DNA of 64,000 nt from the NCBI RefSeq assembly GCF_001905125.1, contig NZ_LWLE01000003.1, positions 62,001-126,000 of the forward strand. Reading direction: 5' to 3'. Origin of the DNA: Streptomyces sp. TSRI0281 (GTDB lineage Bacteria; Actinomycetota; Actinomycetes; Streptomycetales; Streptomycetaceae). Positions within the stretch are counted from its first letter, which is position 1, and each line of letters begins with the position of its first letter. A model generated the notes under the pieces. It worked only from the letters and a program-made list of their open reading frames with translations, made no database searches and was not told the DNA's origin. Shown here one piece after another: positions 16,860-25,207 of this stretch. The translations under genes and the position numbers were made by a program.

Positions 16860-18143
16860 GTGCCCGCACTTGTGCTGCTCGGTGCTCAGTGGGGTGACGA
16901 GGGCAAGGGGAAGGCCACCGACCTCCTCGGTGGATCCGTGGACTATGTGGTGCGTTACCAAGGCGGCAACAACGCCGGTCACACGGTCGTCGTAGGCGAC
17001 CAGAAGTACGCACTGCATCTCCTCCCCTCCGGAATCCTGTCGCCGGGGTGTACCCCGGTCATCGGAAACGGTGTCGTGGTCGACCCGGCGGTCCTGCTCT
17101 CCGAGCTGAGCGGTCTGAACGAGCGAGGCGTCGACACGTCCAAGCTTCTGATCAGCGGCAACGCTCATTTGATCACTCCGTACAACGTCACGCTCGACAA
17201 GGTGACGGAACGCTTCCTCGGTAAGCGGAAGATCGGCACGACCGGCCGCGGTATCGGCCCGACGTACGCCGACAAGATCAACCGGGTGGGCATCCGCGTC
17301 CAGGACCTCTACGACGAGTCGATCCTGGAGCAGAAGGTCGAAGCGGCCCTGGAGCAGAAGAACCAGCTCCTGGCCAAGGTCTTCAACCGGCGCGCGATCG
17401 AGGCCGGAAAGATTGTCGAGGAGATGCTCCAGTACGCGGAGCAGATCAAGCCCTACGTCGCCGACACGACGCTGATCCTGAACGACGCCATCGACGAGGG
17501 CAAGGTCGTCCTCTTCGAGGGCGGCCAGGGCACCCTGCTCGACGTCGACCACGGCACGTACCCCTTCGTCACCTCCTCGAACCCGACCGCGGGCGGCGCC
17601 TGCACCGGTTCCGGCGTGGGCCCGACGAAGATCAGCCGGGTCATCGGCATCCTCAAGGCGTACACGACGCGCGTCGGCGCCGGGCCGTTCCCCACGGAGC
17701 TGCTCGACGAGGACGGCGAGGCGCTGCGGCGCATCGGTGGCGAGCGCGGTGTCACCACCGGCCGTGACCGTCGCTGCGGCTGGTTCGACGCCCCGATCGC
17801 GCGGTACGCGACCCGGGTCAACGGCCTCACCGACTTCTTCCTCACCAAGCTGGACGTGCTCACCGGCTGGGAGCAGATCCCGGTCTGCGTCGCGTACGAG
17901 ATCGACGGCAAGCGCGTCGAGGAACTCCCGTACAACCAGACCGACTTCCACCACGCGAAGCCGATCTACGAGAACCTGCCGGGCTGGTCCGAGGACATCA
18001 CCAAGGCCAAGACCTTCGACGACCTGCCGAAGAACGCGCGGGCGTACGTGAAGGCCCTGGAGGAGATGTCGGGCGCACCGATCTCCGCGATCGGTGTCGG
18101 CCCCGGCCGTACCGAGACCATCGAGATCAACTCGTTCCTTTAG
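16860..18143 (+). CDS. purA: Adenylosuccinate synthetase
   Basis: This enzyme catalyses GTP-dependent conversion of IMP and aspartate to adenylosuccinate in AMP synthesis. It has 427 residues, the usual length. The P-loop motif GDEGKGK is near residue 12, with [11 protein letters not shown], the catalytic [31 protein letters not shown] and C-terminal [10 protein letters not shown]. The GTG at 16860 is preceded by GGAAGGGG at 16843-16850. It is a single-gene unit between a leader hairpin and a strong terminator. Confidence 0.99.
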   Translation: MPALVLLGAQWGDEGKGKATDLLGGSVDYVVRYQGGNNAGHTVVVGDQKYALHLLPSGILSPGCTPVIGNGVVVDPAVLLSELSGLNERGVDTSKLLISGNAHLITPYNVTLDKVTERFLGKRKIGTTGRGIGPTYADKINRVGIRVQDLYDESILEQKVEAALEQKNQLLAKVFNRRAIEAGKIVEEMLQYAEQIKPYVADTTLILNDAIDEGKVVLFEGGQGTLLDVDHGTYPFVTSSNPTAGGACTGSGVGPTKISRVIGILKAYTTRVGAGPFPTELLDEDGEALRRIGGERGVTTGRDRRCGWFDAPIARYATRVNGLTDFFLTKLDVLTGWEQIPVCVAYEIDGKRVEELPYNQTDFHHAKPIYENLPGWSEDITKAKTFDDLPKNARAYVKALEEMSGAPISAIGVGPGRTETIEINSFL

Positions 18144-18184
18144 GGACCACGCCAGGGACCGAACAGGAACACCGCGGTACGTAC

Positions 18185-18230
18185 GGAAGGGCCCCGGATC
18201 GGCGTGAGAGCGCCGGTCGGGGGCCTTTCC
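18185..18230 (+). terminator. purA terminator
   Basis: GGAAGGGCCCCGGATCGGCG pairs with CGCCGGTCGGGGGCCTTTCC across a 6-base loop with three mismatches. It begins 42 bases after the purA stop. Confidence 0.85.
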
Positions 18231-18243
18231 CCGTTGCGGCGGG

Positions 18244-19336
18244 TCAGCCGACGCGGCGGTAGCTGGAGGGTTCGGCGTCCAGGCCGAGCCGGGTGAGGGA
18301 GAGTCCGTCGCGCCCTTCATCCGCAGGGTGTGCGTGTTGCACCCCTCGCACTTCTCCTCGGGCTCGGCGGCCGTCACCGTCACCGGGCCCAGGCCCCCGC
18401 TGTCCGCGTCGACCAGGACGCTCTCCATCTCGCAGTGGAACGAGGGGCCGTCGTCGGTGTACTTGGCGACGACCTCGCCGTACGCGCCCTGCTCGACACT
18501 GAGCAGGTACGTCTCCTGCGAGTCGCCGTCCGGGTCCACGTACTTCCACTTGCCGAGGAAACCGGCCGGGATCGGTGCGGAGTTCTCCGCGGCCCTGCTG
18601 AGGGCCACGGTCTCGTCGCCGTCGCCGCTGGTCCAGATCAGGGTGCCGTTGTCGTGGGCGCGCAGGGTCTGCTTCCCGCCGTCGGAGCAGCCCTCCTCGG
18701 GGATGCTGCTGACGGCGCGGGACTCCAGCACCATCAGGTTGTCGAACGAGACGAGTGGGACGACATCCCCGTCGCCGTTCTTGCCCGAGCCCTGTCAGGT
18801 GCCCAGGTGCTCCTTGCCGATCACGCCCTCCACGGCGGCGGAGACGGACGGGTCGGGCGAGGCGGTCACGGGGGTCTTGCCGTCCTCGGAGGGGTCGGCG
18901 GAGGGATCGGTCCTGCCGGACGCGGAGCCGCCCTTGCCGTCGCCCGCGCAGTTGCGTTTGTCCTTGTCGTCGTCCGTGCCCCCGTTCATCGCGGCGTAGG
19001 TGATGCCGCCCGCGAGCAGTGCGACGGCGGCGACGACCGCGGCGACGGGGCGGCGTGTGGGGCTTGAGGGGCCTGTGCGGCGCCGGGAACCGGCGCCTCC
19101 GGGGTCGACGGTGCTTCCGGAGCCGGGGTGCCGGGCGGCACCGGAGCCGGGCTCACCGGGGGCGGTGGCGTCGGAGCGGCGGACGGTGCCGGCGGCTGGT
19201 TCCGGAGCCGGGCCTTCGGCGCCTCGGAGTCCAGCAACTCGGCTGCCCGGCAGCCCAGTTCGGCGGTCAGCGCGTCCAGCGCACGGGCGATCCCGAAGTC
19301 GATGACGCGGGGCCCGTCGATGGTCACCAGGATGTT
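18244..19336 (-). pseudogene. Decayed Ser/Thr protein kinase gene
   Basis: Read on the minus strand, this is the wreck of a kinase of the type intact at 41500-43203. It opens with the catalytic-loop end NILVTIDGPRVIDFGIARAL, then jumps straight to LTAELGCRAAELLDSEAP. The intact gene has about 130 residues between the corresponding points, so most of the C-lobe is deleted; the N-lobe is absent. A frameshift in the Pro/Ala linker (about 19060-19090) leads to a membrane helix (VAAVVAAVALLAGGITYAA). The C-terminal domain is then interrupted by TGA at 18795-18797, exactly where the intact paralogue has the Trp of LGTW. A last frameshift lies near 18310. Four independent lesions make a sequencing artefact unlikely. 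Confidence 0.75.
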
Positions 19337-19426
19337 CGCGGCCGGGCCGGGCCGGGGCGGGGCGGGGCGGGGCGGCAGGATATGTCCCTCTTCGGACGGG
19401 CCGGTGGAGACCGGCCGCCGGGGCCC

Positions 19427-19510
19427 CACGCCGGGAGCGCCACCCCGGGAGCGCCACGCCGGGAGCGCCACGCCGGGAGCGCCACGCCGGGAGCGCCACC
19501 CCGGAGGCGG
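19427..19510. repeat. Six tandem 14-bp repeats
   Basis: Six units of CACGCCGGGAGCGC (variants with CACCCC) lie between the kinase remnant and the binding-protein gene. A 14-base period cannot keep a reading frame, so this is expansion in non-coding sequence and may mark the site where the 5' part of the kinase gene was lost. Confidence 0.85.
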
Positions 19511-19534
19511 CACCCGGGCGTCGGCGCAGGGCCC

Positions 19535-21064
19535 TCAGTCCTCGCCGCAGATCCGCAGCCCCTTCGGGGTCGCGCACGGCAGATGCCCGTGCGTGCTGAT
19601 CACGTCCTGGCCGCTGCCCCGGCTCAGATAGCCGAGGAAGCTGGAGGCCAGTGAGTCGGCGGGCGGCCGGCCGTAGGTGTACGCGTACTCGATCTCCCGG
19701 TACGGGTAGGAGCTGTCGCCGATCGTGTCGACGGACGGGGTGGCCCCGTCGATCGCGATCCGGTGCAGCCCGGCCGGCTCGCTGCCCGCGCGCAGTTCGC
19801 TGTAGCCGATGGCGCCGTCCAGCCGGGCGACCGCGTCCAGGACCTGGTCGGTGCCGTCGAGTTCGCAGCGCACGACCCGGGCCCGCGCGTCGTCCTTCGT
19901 GGCGCAGTCGCGGGAGGACTGGGCGGGCTCGTTGCGGTCCAGCACCCGGCGCTGGAACACCTCGCGGGTACCGGAGTTGGCGTCCCGGCTGACCAGCAGG
20001 ATGTCCAGGTCCGGGCCGCCGATCTGCCGCCAGTTGCGGACCTCTCCCCGGTAGATCCGCCGTACGTCACTCAGGCTGAGGTCGCGGACCGGCACCTTGT
20101 CGTTGACGACCAGCGAGAAGAGGGAGACGGCGACGCGGGTCTCGCGCAGCTGCGGATAGCCGGCCGGTTTCGGGCCGTCGGAGAGTGCGACCAGTGCGGG
20201 GGCGCCGGACTTCCCGGCCTTCGCGCCCCTGGCCGCCAGCTCCCGTATCCCGGAGGTGCTGCCGTGTGTCTCCACGCGGACGGTGGAGCCCTCGCACTGC
20301 TTCATGTACCTGTCCGCCAGCTCCCTGACGACCGGGTCGAAGGCGGTCGAGCCGGTCACCCGCAGCTCTCCCCGGGCGCAGTCGAGGGGCGGCGGGGTGT
20401 CGTCCCGGATCAGGATGATCGAGGCGAGCGTGATCACACAGATGGTCAGGGCCACGGTGATCAGCCGGGCGGCCCGGCCGAAGAGCGGGGGCTTGTCGTC
20501 GGGGCGGGCGGCGCTGTTCGGGGTCACCTCGCCGTCGCGGATGCCGCCGGTGATCCGGATGGGGCTGCCGATGTTCGCCCCGGTGAGCAGGACCAGCAGC
20601 TTGAAGTGCTCGCCCCGGTTGAGCGGTACCCGGGGCAGCCGGATGAACGGGCCGGTGTGCCGCATCCCGGCCGCCGGGGTGAAGTGCTCCATCAGGTGAT
20701 CGGCGCCCGGCGACTGGGTGACGGCGATGCCGCGTACGACCCGTCCGGTGAACTCGACCGTCAGGCCGTGCGGTTCACGGCCGGTGTAGTCGCTGTCGGC
20801 GATGGACTGCGAGCCGTCGTTCTCGACGCGCAGCAGGACGAGCGTGGCATCGGACATGTCCGGGGTCTCGCTGAAGAGCCCGAGCCGTACGTTGGCCCGC
20901 CCCAGGCTGACGTCGCTGCCGATCGGCGTGTCCATCTGGACGCGGTACCCGATGCGCTTGCGGCGCGGTACGCGGCGCTCGTACCAGAGCACCCCTATCG
21001 AGGCCAGGACGCCCAGGACGGCGGTGAGTACGGCCACGACGTTCTCGGCGCTGAACCACTCCAC
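19535..21064 (-). CDS. Membrane-anchored PstS-like substrate-binding protein
   Basis: This 509-residue protein has an N-terminal membrane helix (residues about 8-26, VVAVLTAVLGVLASIGVLWY), a beta-rich domain of about 180 residues, a second membrane helix near 215-237 and a C-terminal periplasmic-binding-protein-like domain. That domain has the phosphate-binding-type motifs VTGSTAF, THGSTSGIREL and SRDANSGTREVF (the SGT loop of PstS). No transporter genes adjoin it, so it is more likely a surface sensor or scavenger than part of a Pst system. GTG at 21064 has GGGGGA five bases upstream. This two-helix layout appears specific to actinomycetes. Confidence 0.82.
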   Translation of the reverse strand: MEWFSAENVVAVLTAVLGVLASIGVLWYERRVPRRKRIGYRVQMDTPIGSDVSLGRANVRLGLFSETPDMSDATLVLLRVENDGSQSIADSDYTGREPHGLTVEFTGRVVRGIAVTQSPGADHLMEHFTPAAGMRHTGPFIRLPRVPLNRGEHFKLLVLLTGANIGSPIRITGGIRDGEVTPNSAARPDDKPPLFGRAARLITVALTICVITLASIILIRDDTPPPLDCARGELRVTGSTAFDPVVRELADRYMKQCEGSTVRVETHGSTSGIRELAARGAKAGKSGAPALVALSDGPKPAGYPQLRETRVAVSLFSLVVNDKVPVRDLSLSDVRRIYRGEVRNWRQIGGPDLDILLVSRDANSGTREVFQRRVLDRNEPAQSSRDCATKDDARARVVRCELDGTDQVLDAVARLDGAIGYSELRAGSEPAGLHRIAIDGATPSVDTIGDSSYPYREIEYAYTYGRPPADSLASSFLGYLSRGSGQDVISTHGHLPCATPKGLRICGED

Positions 21065-21239
21065 GGTTTCCCCCGCACTCCCCCTGCGCGCATGGGCGTG
21101 CGCGCGGTGCGAACCATCAGTCCGTGTCACCGTACGGGCGTGCGGGAGGGGCGGGGAGCGAGGGCGGCAGGGCGTCGTGCGATGTTCGCCCGCCGTTCAG
21201 TGAGGGGGCGTCATGTGCCGTCGCGGCGAAGGCGCTTCA

Positions 21240-21280
21240 TGGTCTAGACCTTGACAGGTCCAGACCAGCAGGGCTTGAGT
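21240..21280 (+). promoter_or_regulatory. Chitinase promoter with DasR-type boxes around the -35
   Basis: TGGTCTAGACC at 21240-21250 and GGTCCAGACCA at 21257-21267 flank TTGACA at 21251-21256; TTGAGT follows 18 bases later as the -10. The boxes match the chitinase direct repeats and the DasR consensus (TGGTCTAGACCA), so repression by DasR and relief by amino-sugar phosphates is expected. The same layout recurs at 22459. Confidence 0.85.
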
Positions 21281-21361
21281 GTTCGGCACGTCAAGTCGGC
21301 ACGTCAACTCCGCCCGCCGTGGCGTTCGGCGCGCCGCGCCGCGCCGAAGGAGTGAGCAGCG

Positions 21362-22258
21362 CTGAACCGCATCAAGAGCTTCCTGACCATCCTGACTGTC
21401 CTGAGCGCCGTCGTCGCGACGGCCGCCTTCGTCCCCGCGGCCCCCGCGACGGCCGCCGCCACCGGGCCCGCCGACACCTCCGCGTGCGCGCCGCTCTGGA
21501 GTTCCTCGACCGCCTACACGGCCGGTGGCACCGTCTCCCACCACGGGCGCAACTGGAGCGCCAAGTGGTGGACGCGGAACGAGAATCCGGGCGCCACCAC
21601 CGTCTGGTCCGTCCGGGGAGCCTGTACGGGCGGGGTCTCGGACTTCGTGATCAGCGAGGCGCGGTTCGACGAGATCTTCCCGGACCGCGACGCCTTCTAC
21701 ACGTACCAGGGGCTGATCGACGCCCTGCACGCCTATCCGCGCTTCGCCAATACCGGGACGCCCGGGACGCGGGCCCGCGAGGCCGCCGCCTTCCTGACGC
21801 ACGCGCACTTCGAGTCGGTCGGGCTGAAGTACGTGAAGGAGATCAACGAGGCCAACTACTGGCGCAAGTGCGACTACAGCCGGCCCTACGGCTGCCCGGC
21901 GGGCCAGAAGGCGTACTACGGTCGCGGCCCGATCATGTTCAGCTGGAACTTCAACTACAAGGCCGCCGGTGACGCGCTCGGCCTCGATCTGCTGAACAAC
22001 CCGTGGCTCGTCGAGCAGGACCCGTCGGTCGCCTGGCAGACCGCCCTTTGGTACTGGAACACCCAGAACGGCCCCGGCACCATGACCTCGCACGAGGCCA
22101 TGGTCGGCGGTGCGGGCTTCGGCGAGACCATCCGTTCGCTCAACGGCTCGCTGGAGTGCAACGGCGGCAACCCCGAGTCGGTGGCGGCGCGGGTGGCCAC
22201 GTACGAGCGGATCACCGGGATCATCGGTACGGCGCCGGGCTCCGGCCTCACCTGCTGA
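21362..22258 (+). CDS. Secreted GH19 chitinase with CBM5/12 (first copy, CTG start)
   Basis: About 298 residues: signal peptide (about 1-35, ending APATAAA), a small chitin-binding domain (CAPLWSSSTAYTAGG to NWSAKWWT) and a GH19 catalytic domain with the two acidic residues E151 (HFES) and E160 (YVKE) spaced nine apart as in active enzymes. No ATG, GTG or TTG occurs in frame before 21647, which would remove both the signal peptide and the chitin-binding domain. The CTG at 21362, nine bases after AAGGAG, aligns exactly with the GTG start of the second copy, so it is probably the start. The enzyme hydrolyses chitin outside the cell. Confidence 0.85.
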   Translation: MNRIKSFLTILTVLSAVVATAAFVPAAPATAAATGPADTSACAPLWSSSTAYTAGGTVSHHGRNWSAKWWTRNENPGATTVWSVRGACTGGVSDFVISEARFDEIFPDRDAFYTYQGLIDALHAYPRFANTGTPGTRAREAAAFLTHAHFESVGLKYVKEINEANYWRKCDYSRPYGCPAGQKAYYGRGPIMFSWNFNYKAAGDALGLDLLNNPWLVEQDPSVAWQTALWYWNTQNGPGTMTSHEAMVGGAGFGETIRSLNGSLECNGGNPESVAARVATYERITGIIGTAPGSGLTC

Positions 22259-22292
22259 GCCGGGCTCCGGGATTCGAACGTTCCACATGCTG

Positions 22293-22325
22293 GACGGGCC
22301 CGCAGGATTTTCCTCCGGGCCCGTC
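22293..22325 (+). terminator. Terminator of the first chitinase gene
   Basis: GACGGGCCCG at 22293-22302 and CGGGCCCGTC at 22316-22325 form a perfect 10-bp stem with a T-containing 13-base loop. Confidence 0.75.
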
Positions 22326-22458
22326 GGCGGCCGATGCCATGATCCGGGCCGACTGCCCCCGGAATCATCGCTGTTGAGAGCGCTCCCAGCCGCGCCGGGC
22401 GGGGCGATCCGGTGTCCGTGCGTGCCGAAGAACGTGTGAAGGGAACATGTCTTCGGGA

Positions 22459-22499
22459 TGGTCTAGACCTTGACAGGTCCAGACCATCATCGCTTGAGT
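22459..22499 (+). promoter_or_regulatory. Second chitinase promoter with DasR-type boxes
   Basis: TGGTCTAGACC (22459-22469), TTGACA (22470-22475), GGTCCAGACCA (22476-22486) and TTGAGT (22494-22499) repeat the first promoter base for base in its core, with the same 18-base spacing. The two genes should therefore respond together. Confidence 0.87.
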
Positions 22500-22561
22500 G
22501 ACGGTCACCCCCATGGCGGCGTGCACGGTCGAACGTGGCGCCGCACCTAAGGAGTGATCAC

Positions 22562-23449
22562 GTGATCAGACGCGTCATGAGTCTTCTGGCCGCGCTCGGC
22601 GCGGTCGTCGCGACGATCGTCGTTCTCCCCGCCACCACGGCCGCGGCGGCCGACTGCGCCCCGGCCTGGAACTCCTCGTCCGTCTACACGGGCGGTGGCT
22701 CCGCCTCGTACAACGGGCACAACTGGTCCGCCAAGTGGTGGACACAGAACGAGACTCCGGGCACCTCGGACGTCTGGGCGGACAAGGGCTCCTGCGGCGG
22801 CGGGACCGATCCGGGTGAGCCCAACCCGTCGGGCTTCGTCGTCAGCGAGTCGCAGTTCAACCAGATGTTCCCGAACCGGAACTCGTTCTACACGTACAGC
22901 GGTCTGACCGCCGCGCTGAGCGCCTACCCGGGCTTCGCCAACACCGGCAGCGACACGGTCAAGCGCCAGGAGGCGGCGGCGTTCCTCGCCAACGTCAGCC
23001 ATGAGACCGGCGGTCTCGTGTACATCGTCGAGCAGAACCAGAGCAACTACCCGCACTACTGCGACGCGACCCAGCCCTACGGCTGCCCGGCGGGACAGGC
23101 CGCGTACTACGGCCGCGGTCCCATCCAGCTCAGCTGGAACTTCAACTACAAGGCCGCGGGCGACGCGCTCGGCATCGACCTGCTGGGCAACCCGTACCTG
23201 GTGGAGCAGAACGCTTCCGTGGCCTGGAAGACCGGCCTGTGGTACTGGAACACCCAGAACGGCCCCGGCACCATGACGCCCCACAACGCCATGGTCAACG
23301 GCGCCGGTTTCGGTGAGACGATCCGCTCGATCAACGGCAGCCTGGAGTGCAACGGCGGCAACCCCGGCCAGGTCCAGAGCCGCATCAACAAGTACACGGC
23401 GTTCACCCAGATCCTCGGCACCACCACCGGCTCGAACCTGAGCTGCTGA
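22562..23449 (+). CDS. Secreted GH19 chitinase with CBM5/12 (second copy)
   Basis: This 295-residue protein has a signal peptide (to about residue 30), a chitin-binding domain (CAPAWNSSSVYTGGG to SAKWWTQN), a short Gly/Pro linker and a GH19 domain with catalytic E148 (HETGG) and E157 (YIVE), the YYGRGPIQLSWNFNY core and NGPGTMTPHNAM. GTG at 22562 follows AAGGAG by seven bases. It is a diverged duplicate of the preceding gene. Unlike that copy it keeps the canonical HETGG around the first glutamate. It probably attacks chitin of fungi or insects, possibly as antifungal activity. Confidence 0.96.
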   Translation: MIRRVMSLLAALGAVVATIVVLPATTAAAADCAPAWNSSSVYTGGGSASYNGHNWSAKWWTQNETPGTSDVWADKGSCGGGTDPGEPNPSGFVVSESQFNQMFPNRNSFYTYSGLTAALSAYPGFANTGSDTVKRQEAAAFLANVSHETGGLVYIVEQNQSNYPHYCDATQPYGCPAGQAAYYGRGPIQLSWNFNYKAAGDALGIDLLGNPYLVEQNASVAWKTGLWYWNTQNGPGTMTPHNAMVNGAGFGETIRSINGSLECNGGNPGQVQSRINKYTAFTQILGTTTGSNLSC

Positions 23450-23466
23450 CCGCCGATCCCCCACCC

Positions 23467-23512
23467 GAAACGGGGGGTGTGTCCGGCCGCGGCCGGACAC
23501 ACCCCCCGTTTC
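23467..23512. terminator. Very strong terminator after the second chitinase
   Basis: GAAACGGGGGGTGTGTCCGG (from 23467) and its exact complement (ending at 23512) form a perfect 22-bp stem with a 2-base loop, flanked by T residues. Confidence 0.92.
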
Positions 23513-23589
23513 TGCGTTCAACTCGCCTGGGAGCCGGGCGGATTCGGGGGAGTCGGCGGCGTCGCAGCCCTGGTTGCCCCCGGTCGCCC

Positions 23590-23757
23590 CCGGTGGCGCG
23601 GATGCGGTTGAGCGACTTGTGCGGCACATCGAGCTCGTCCGCGTCCAGGGCCGGGAACAGTTCGGCCTCGGCGGCGGCGATGCCGTCGTAGATGTCCGTG
23701 ACGAGGCGCGTTCCGCGCGGCGAGATCTCCACGATGTGACGGCGGCGGTCGGCCTGG
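23590..23757 (-). pseudogene. MarR-family regulator, C-terminal remnant
   Basis: On the minus strand the sequence DRRRHIVEISPRGTRL is the wing of a MarR winged helix. It is followed by a typical C-terminal helix ending DELDVPHKSLNRIRA. There is no start codon or HTH N-terminus; at about 23740-23757 it runs into the antisense of a DoxX fragment. The native stop is also lost. This is half of a deletion scar. Confidence 0.65.
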
Positions 23758-23933
23758 TCATCGGTATCTGGTGGGCGCCGCTGGGCATAGCCGCCGGCGT
23801 CGGCGTGGTGCTCCACTTCGTCGGTGCGGTCGGCGCCCACCTGCGCAGGAGCGACTTCACGGGCACGCCCAACGCGGCCGTGCTGCTGCTCGTCGCGGTC
23901 GCCGTGCTGATCCTGCGCGTCCTGTCGGCCTGA
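23738..23933 (+). pseudogene. DoxX-like membrane protein, C-terminal remnant
   Basis: VGLVIGIWWAPLGIAAG and HFVGAVGAHLRR, ending AVLLLVAVAVLILRVL, match the last helices of DoxX-family proteins, with an intact stop at 23931-23933. The first helices and start are missing: upstream, the frame enters the antisense of the marR remnant. It is the other half of the deletion scar. Confidence 0.6.
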
Positions 23934-23971
23934 TCCCGCGCCGGCCGGTCGGAGGCTTCCGCGGGCCGGTG

Positions 23972-25081
23972 CTAGATCAGGGGCGGCTTCACCGACATGA
24001 GCAGGTGGCGGTGCGTCTCCATACCCGTCTCGTCCGTGATCATCGCGCGCTGCCCCGGTCCCAGCAGGAGCAGCCGGATCACCGGTTCCTCGAACGAGGA
24101 CAGGGCGTCCATCAGATACGAGGGGTTGAACGCGACCGTCATCCCCTCGGAGCCCTCCAGCGTCGCCGGCAGCCGCTGGGACGCCACATCGTCCTCGTAA
24201 CCGGCTTGCAGCAGTACGGAGTTGTCGTCGGCCGAAAAGGTCATCTGGAGCGGGCTGTCCCCGTCCGCGACCACCGAGACGCGTTTGACGGCTTCCACCA
24301 GCCGGGCACGGTCCACCACCGCGACGGCGGGGTCCGGCATCGCGAACAGCTGGTCGTGGCGCGGCAGCCGGCCGTCCAGGAGGCGCACCGTCGTCCGCAT
24401 CCCGGCATGTTCGAAGCCGACGGACCCCGTGTCCAGCGCGACGCTCACGAGACCGGACCGGCCCAGCGAGCGGGCGATCTCGGTCAGCCTGCGCGCCGAG
24501 ACCACGACATCGGCCGACGCGTCGGGCCCGGCCGCCTTCCACGGCAGCGTACGCACCGCGAACCGGTACCGGTCGGTGGCGGCGAGCGTCATCGTCGTCC
24601 CGTCGAGCCCCAGCCGGATTCCGGTGAGCGTCGGCAGGGTGTCGTCCCGCCCCGCGGCCACCGTCACATGGGCGACCGCCGCCGCGAACTCCGCCGCGTC
24701 CACCGCCCCGCGGACCTCCGGCAGCGGCGGCAGCGCCGGATAGTCGTCCAGCGGCAGCACCGAGAGCCCGAACCGGGCCCCGTCCCCCGACACCGTGAAC
24801 CGCGAGCCCTCCACCGCGCACTCCACGGCCCCCTCGGGGAGCACCTTGCAGATGTCCAGCAGCCGCCGCCCCATGACCAGCACCTTCCCGGGACGTACGG
24901 TCTCCGCCTCCACGTCGATGCGCGCGGACGCCTCGTAGTCCAGCCCGGAGACGCGCAGCCGCCCGCCGTCCGTGTCCAGCAGCAGCCCGCCCAGTACGGG
25001 GACGGGCGACCGGGTCGGCAGTACGCGGGCCGCCCAGGCCACGGCGTCGGTCAGTGCGCCTCGCTCGATGCGGAACTCCAT
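23972..25081 (-). CDS. DNA polymerase III beta subunit homologue (second sliding clamp)
   Basis: This 369-residue beta-clamp fold protein has three tandem domains. Recognisable segments are MEFRIERGALTDAVAWAARV, FRLSVLPLDDYPALP-like RFGLSVLPLDDYPALPPLPE, TLPTLTGIRL, ATDRYRFAVR and the C-terminal peptide-binding pocket region (FNPSYLMDALSSFEEPVIRL). No dnaA, recF or gyr genes are near, so this is not the oriC copy but a paralogue like others known in Streptomyces. Such extra clamps may serve repair or specialised polymerases. ATG at 25081 opens the canonical N-terminus. It is a single gene with no operon partner. Confidence 0.92.
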   Translation of the reverse strand: MEFRIERGALTDAVAWAARVLPTRSPVPVLGGLLLDTDGGRLRVSGLDYEASARIDVEAETVRPGKVLVMGRRLLDICKVLPEGAVECAVEGSRFTVSGDGARFGLSVLPLDDYPALPPLPEVRGAVDAAEFAAAVAHVTVAAGRDDTLPTLTGIRLGLDGTTMTLAATDRYRFAVRTLPWKAAGPDASADVVVSARRLTEIARSLGRSGLVSVALDTGSVGFEHAGMRTTVRLLDGRLPRHDQLFAMPDPAVAVVDRARLVEAVKRVSVVADGDSPLQMTFSADDNSVLLQAGYEDDVASQRLPATLEGSEGMTVAFNPSYLMDALSSFEEPVIRLLLLGPGQRAMITDETGMETHRHLLMSVKPPLI

Positions 25082-25207
25082 GGCGGCAGGCCCTCTTCTC
25101 GTCGGTCGTCCGGACTCCGGATGTCCGGCACGGCTCCCGACGACGCTATGCGCCACCACTGACAGTCCCGCGTCCGGTCGGCCGGGGGCTGCCGGACGCG
25201 GGTCCCG

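Larger units (their letters stand above)
22259..22561. other. Intergenic region between the two chitinase genes
   Basis: It contains the terminator of the first copy (22293-22325), an unassigned stretch, and the DasR-box promoter of the second copy (22459-22499). No gene is seen. Confidence 0.6.

Noticed and set aside
18795-18797. UGA recoded as selenocysteine or tryptophan in the kinase gene
   Set aside because: Other lesions (two frameshifts, large deletions) in the same gene make simple decay the better explanation; no SECIS-like hairpin is seen.
22547-23872. 441-residue minus-strand frame covering the second chitinase
   Set aside because: It is a shadow of a clear GH19 gene; only its first part (the MarR wing region near 23700) has real protein character, and that is reported as a remnant.
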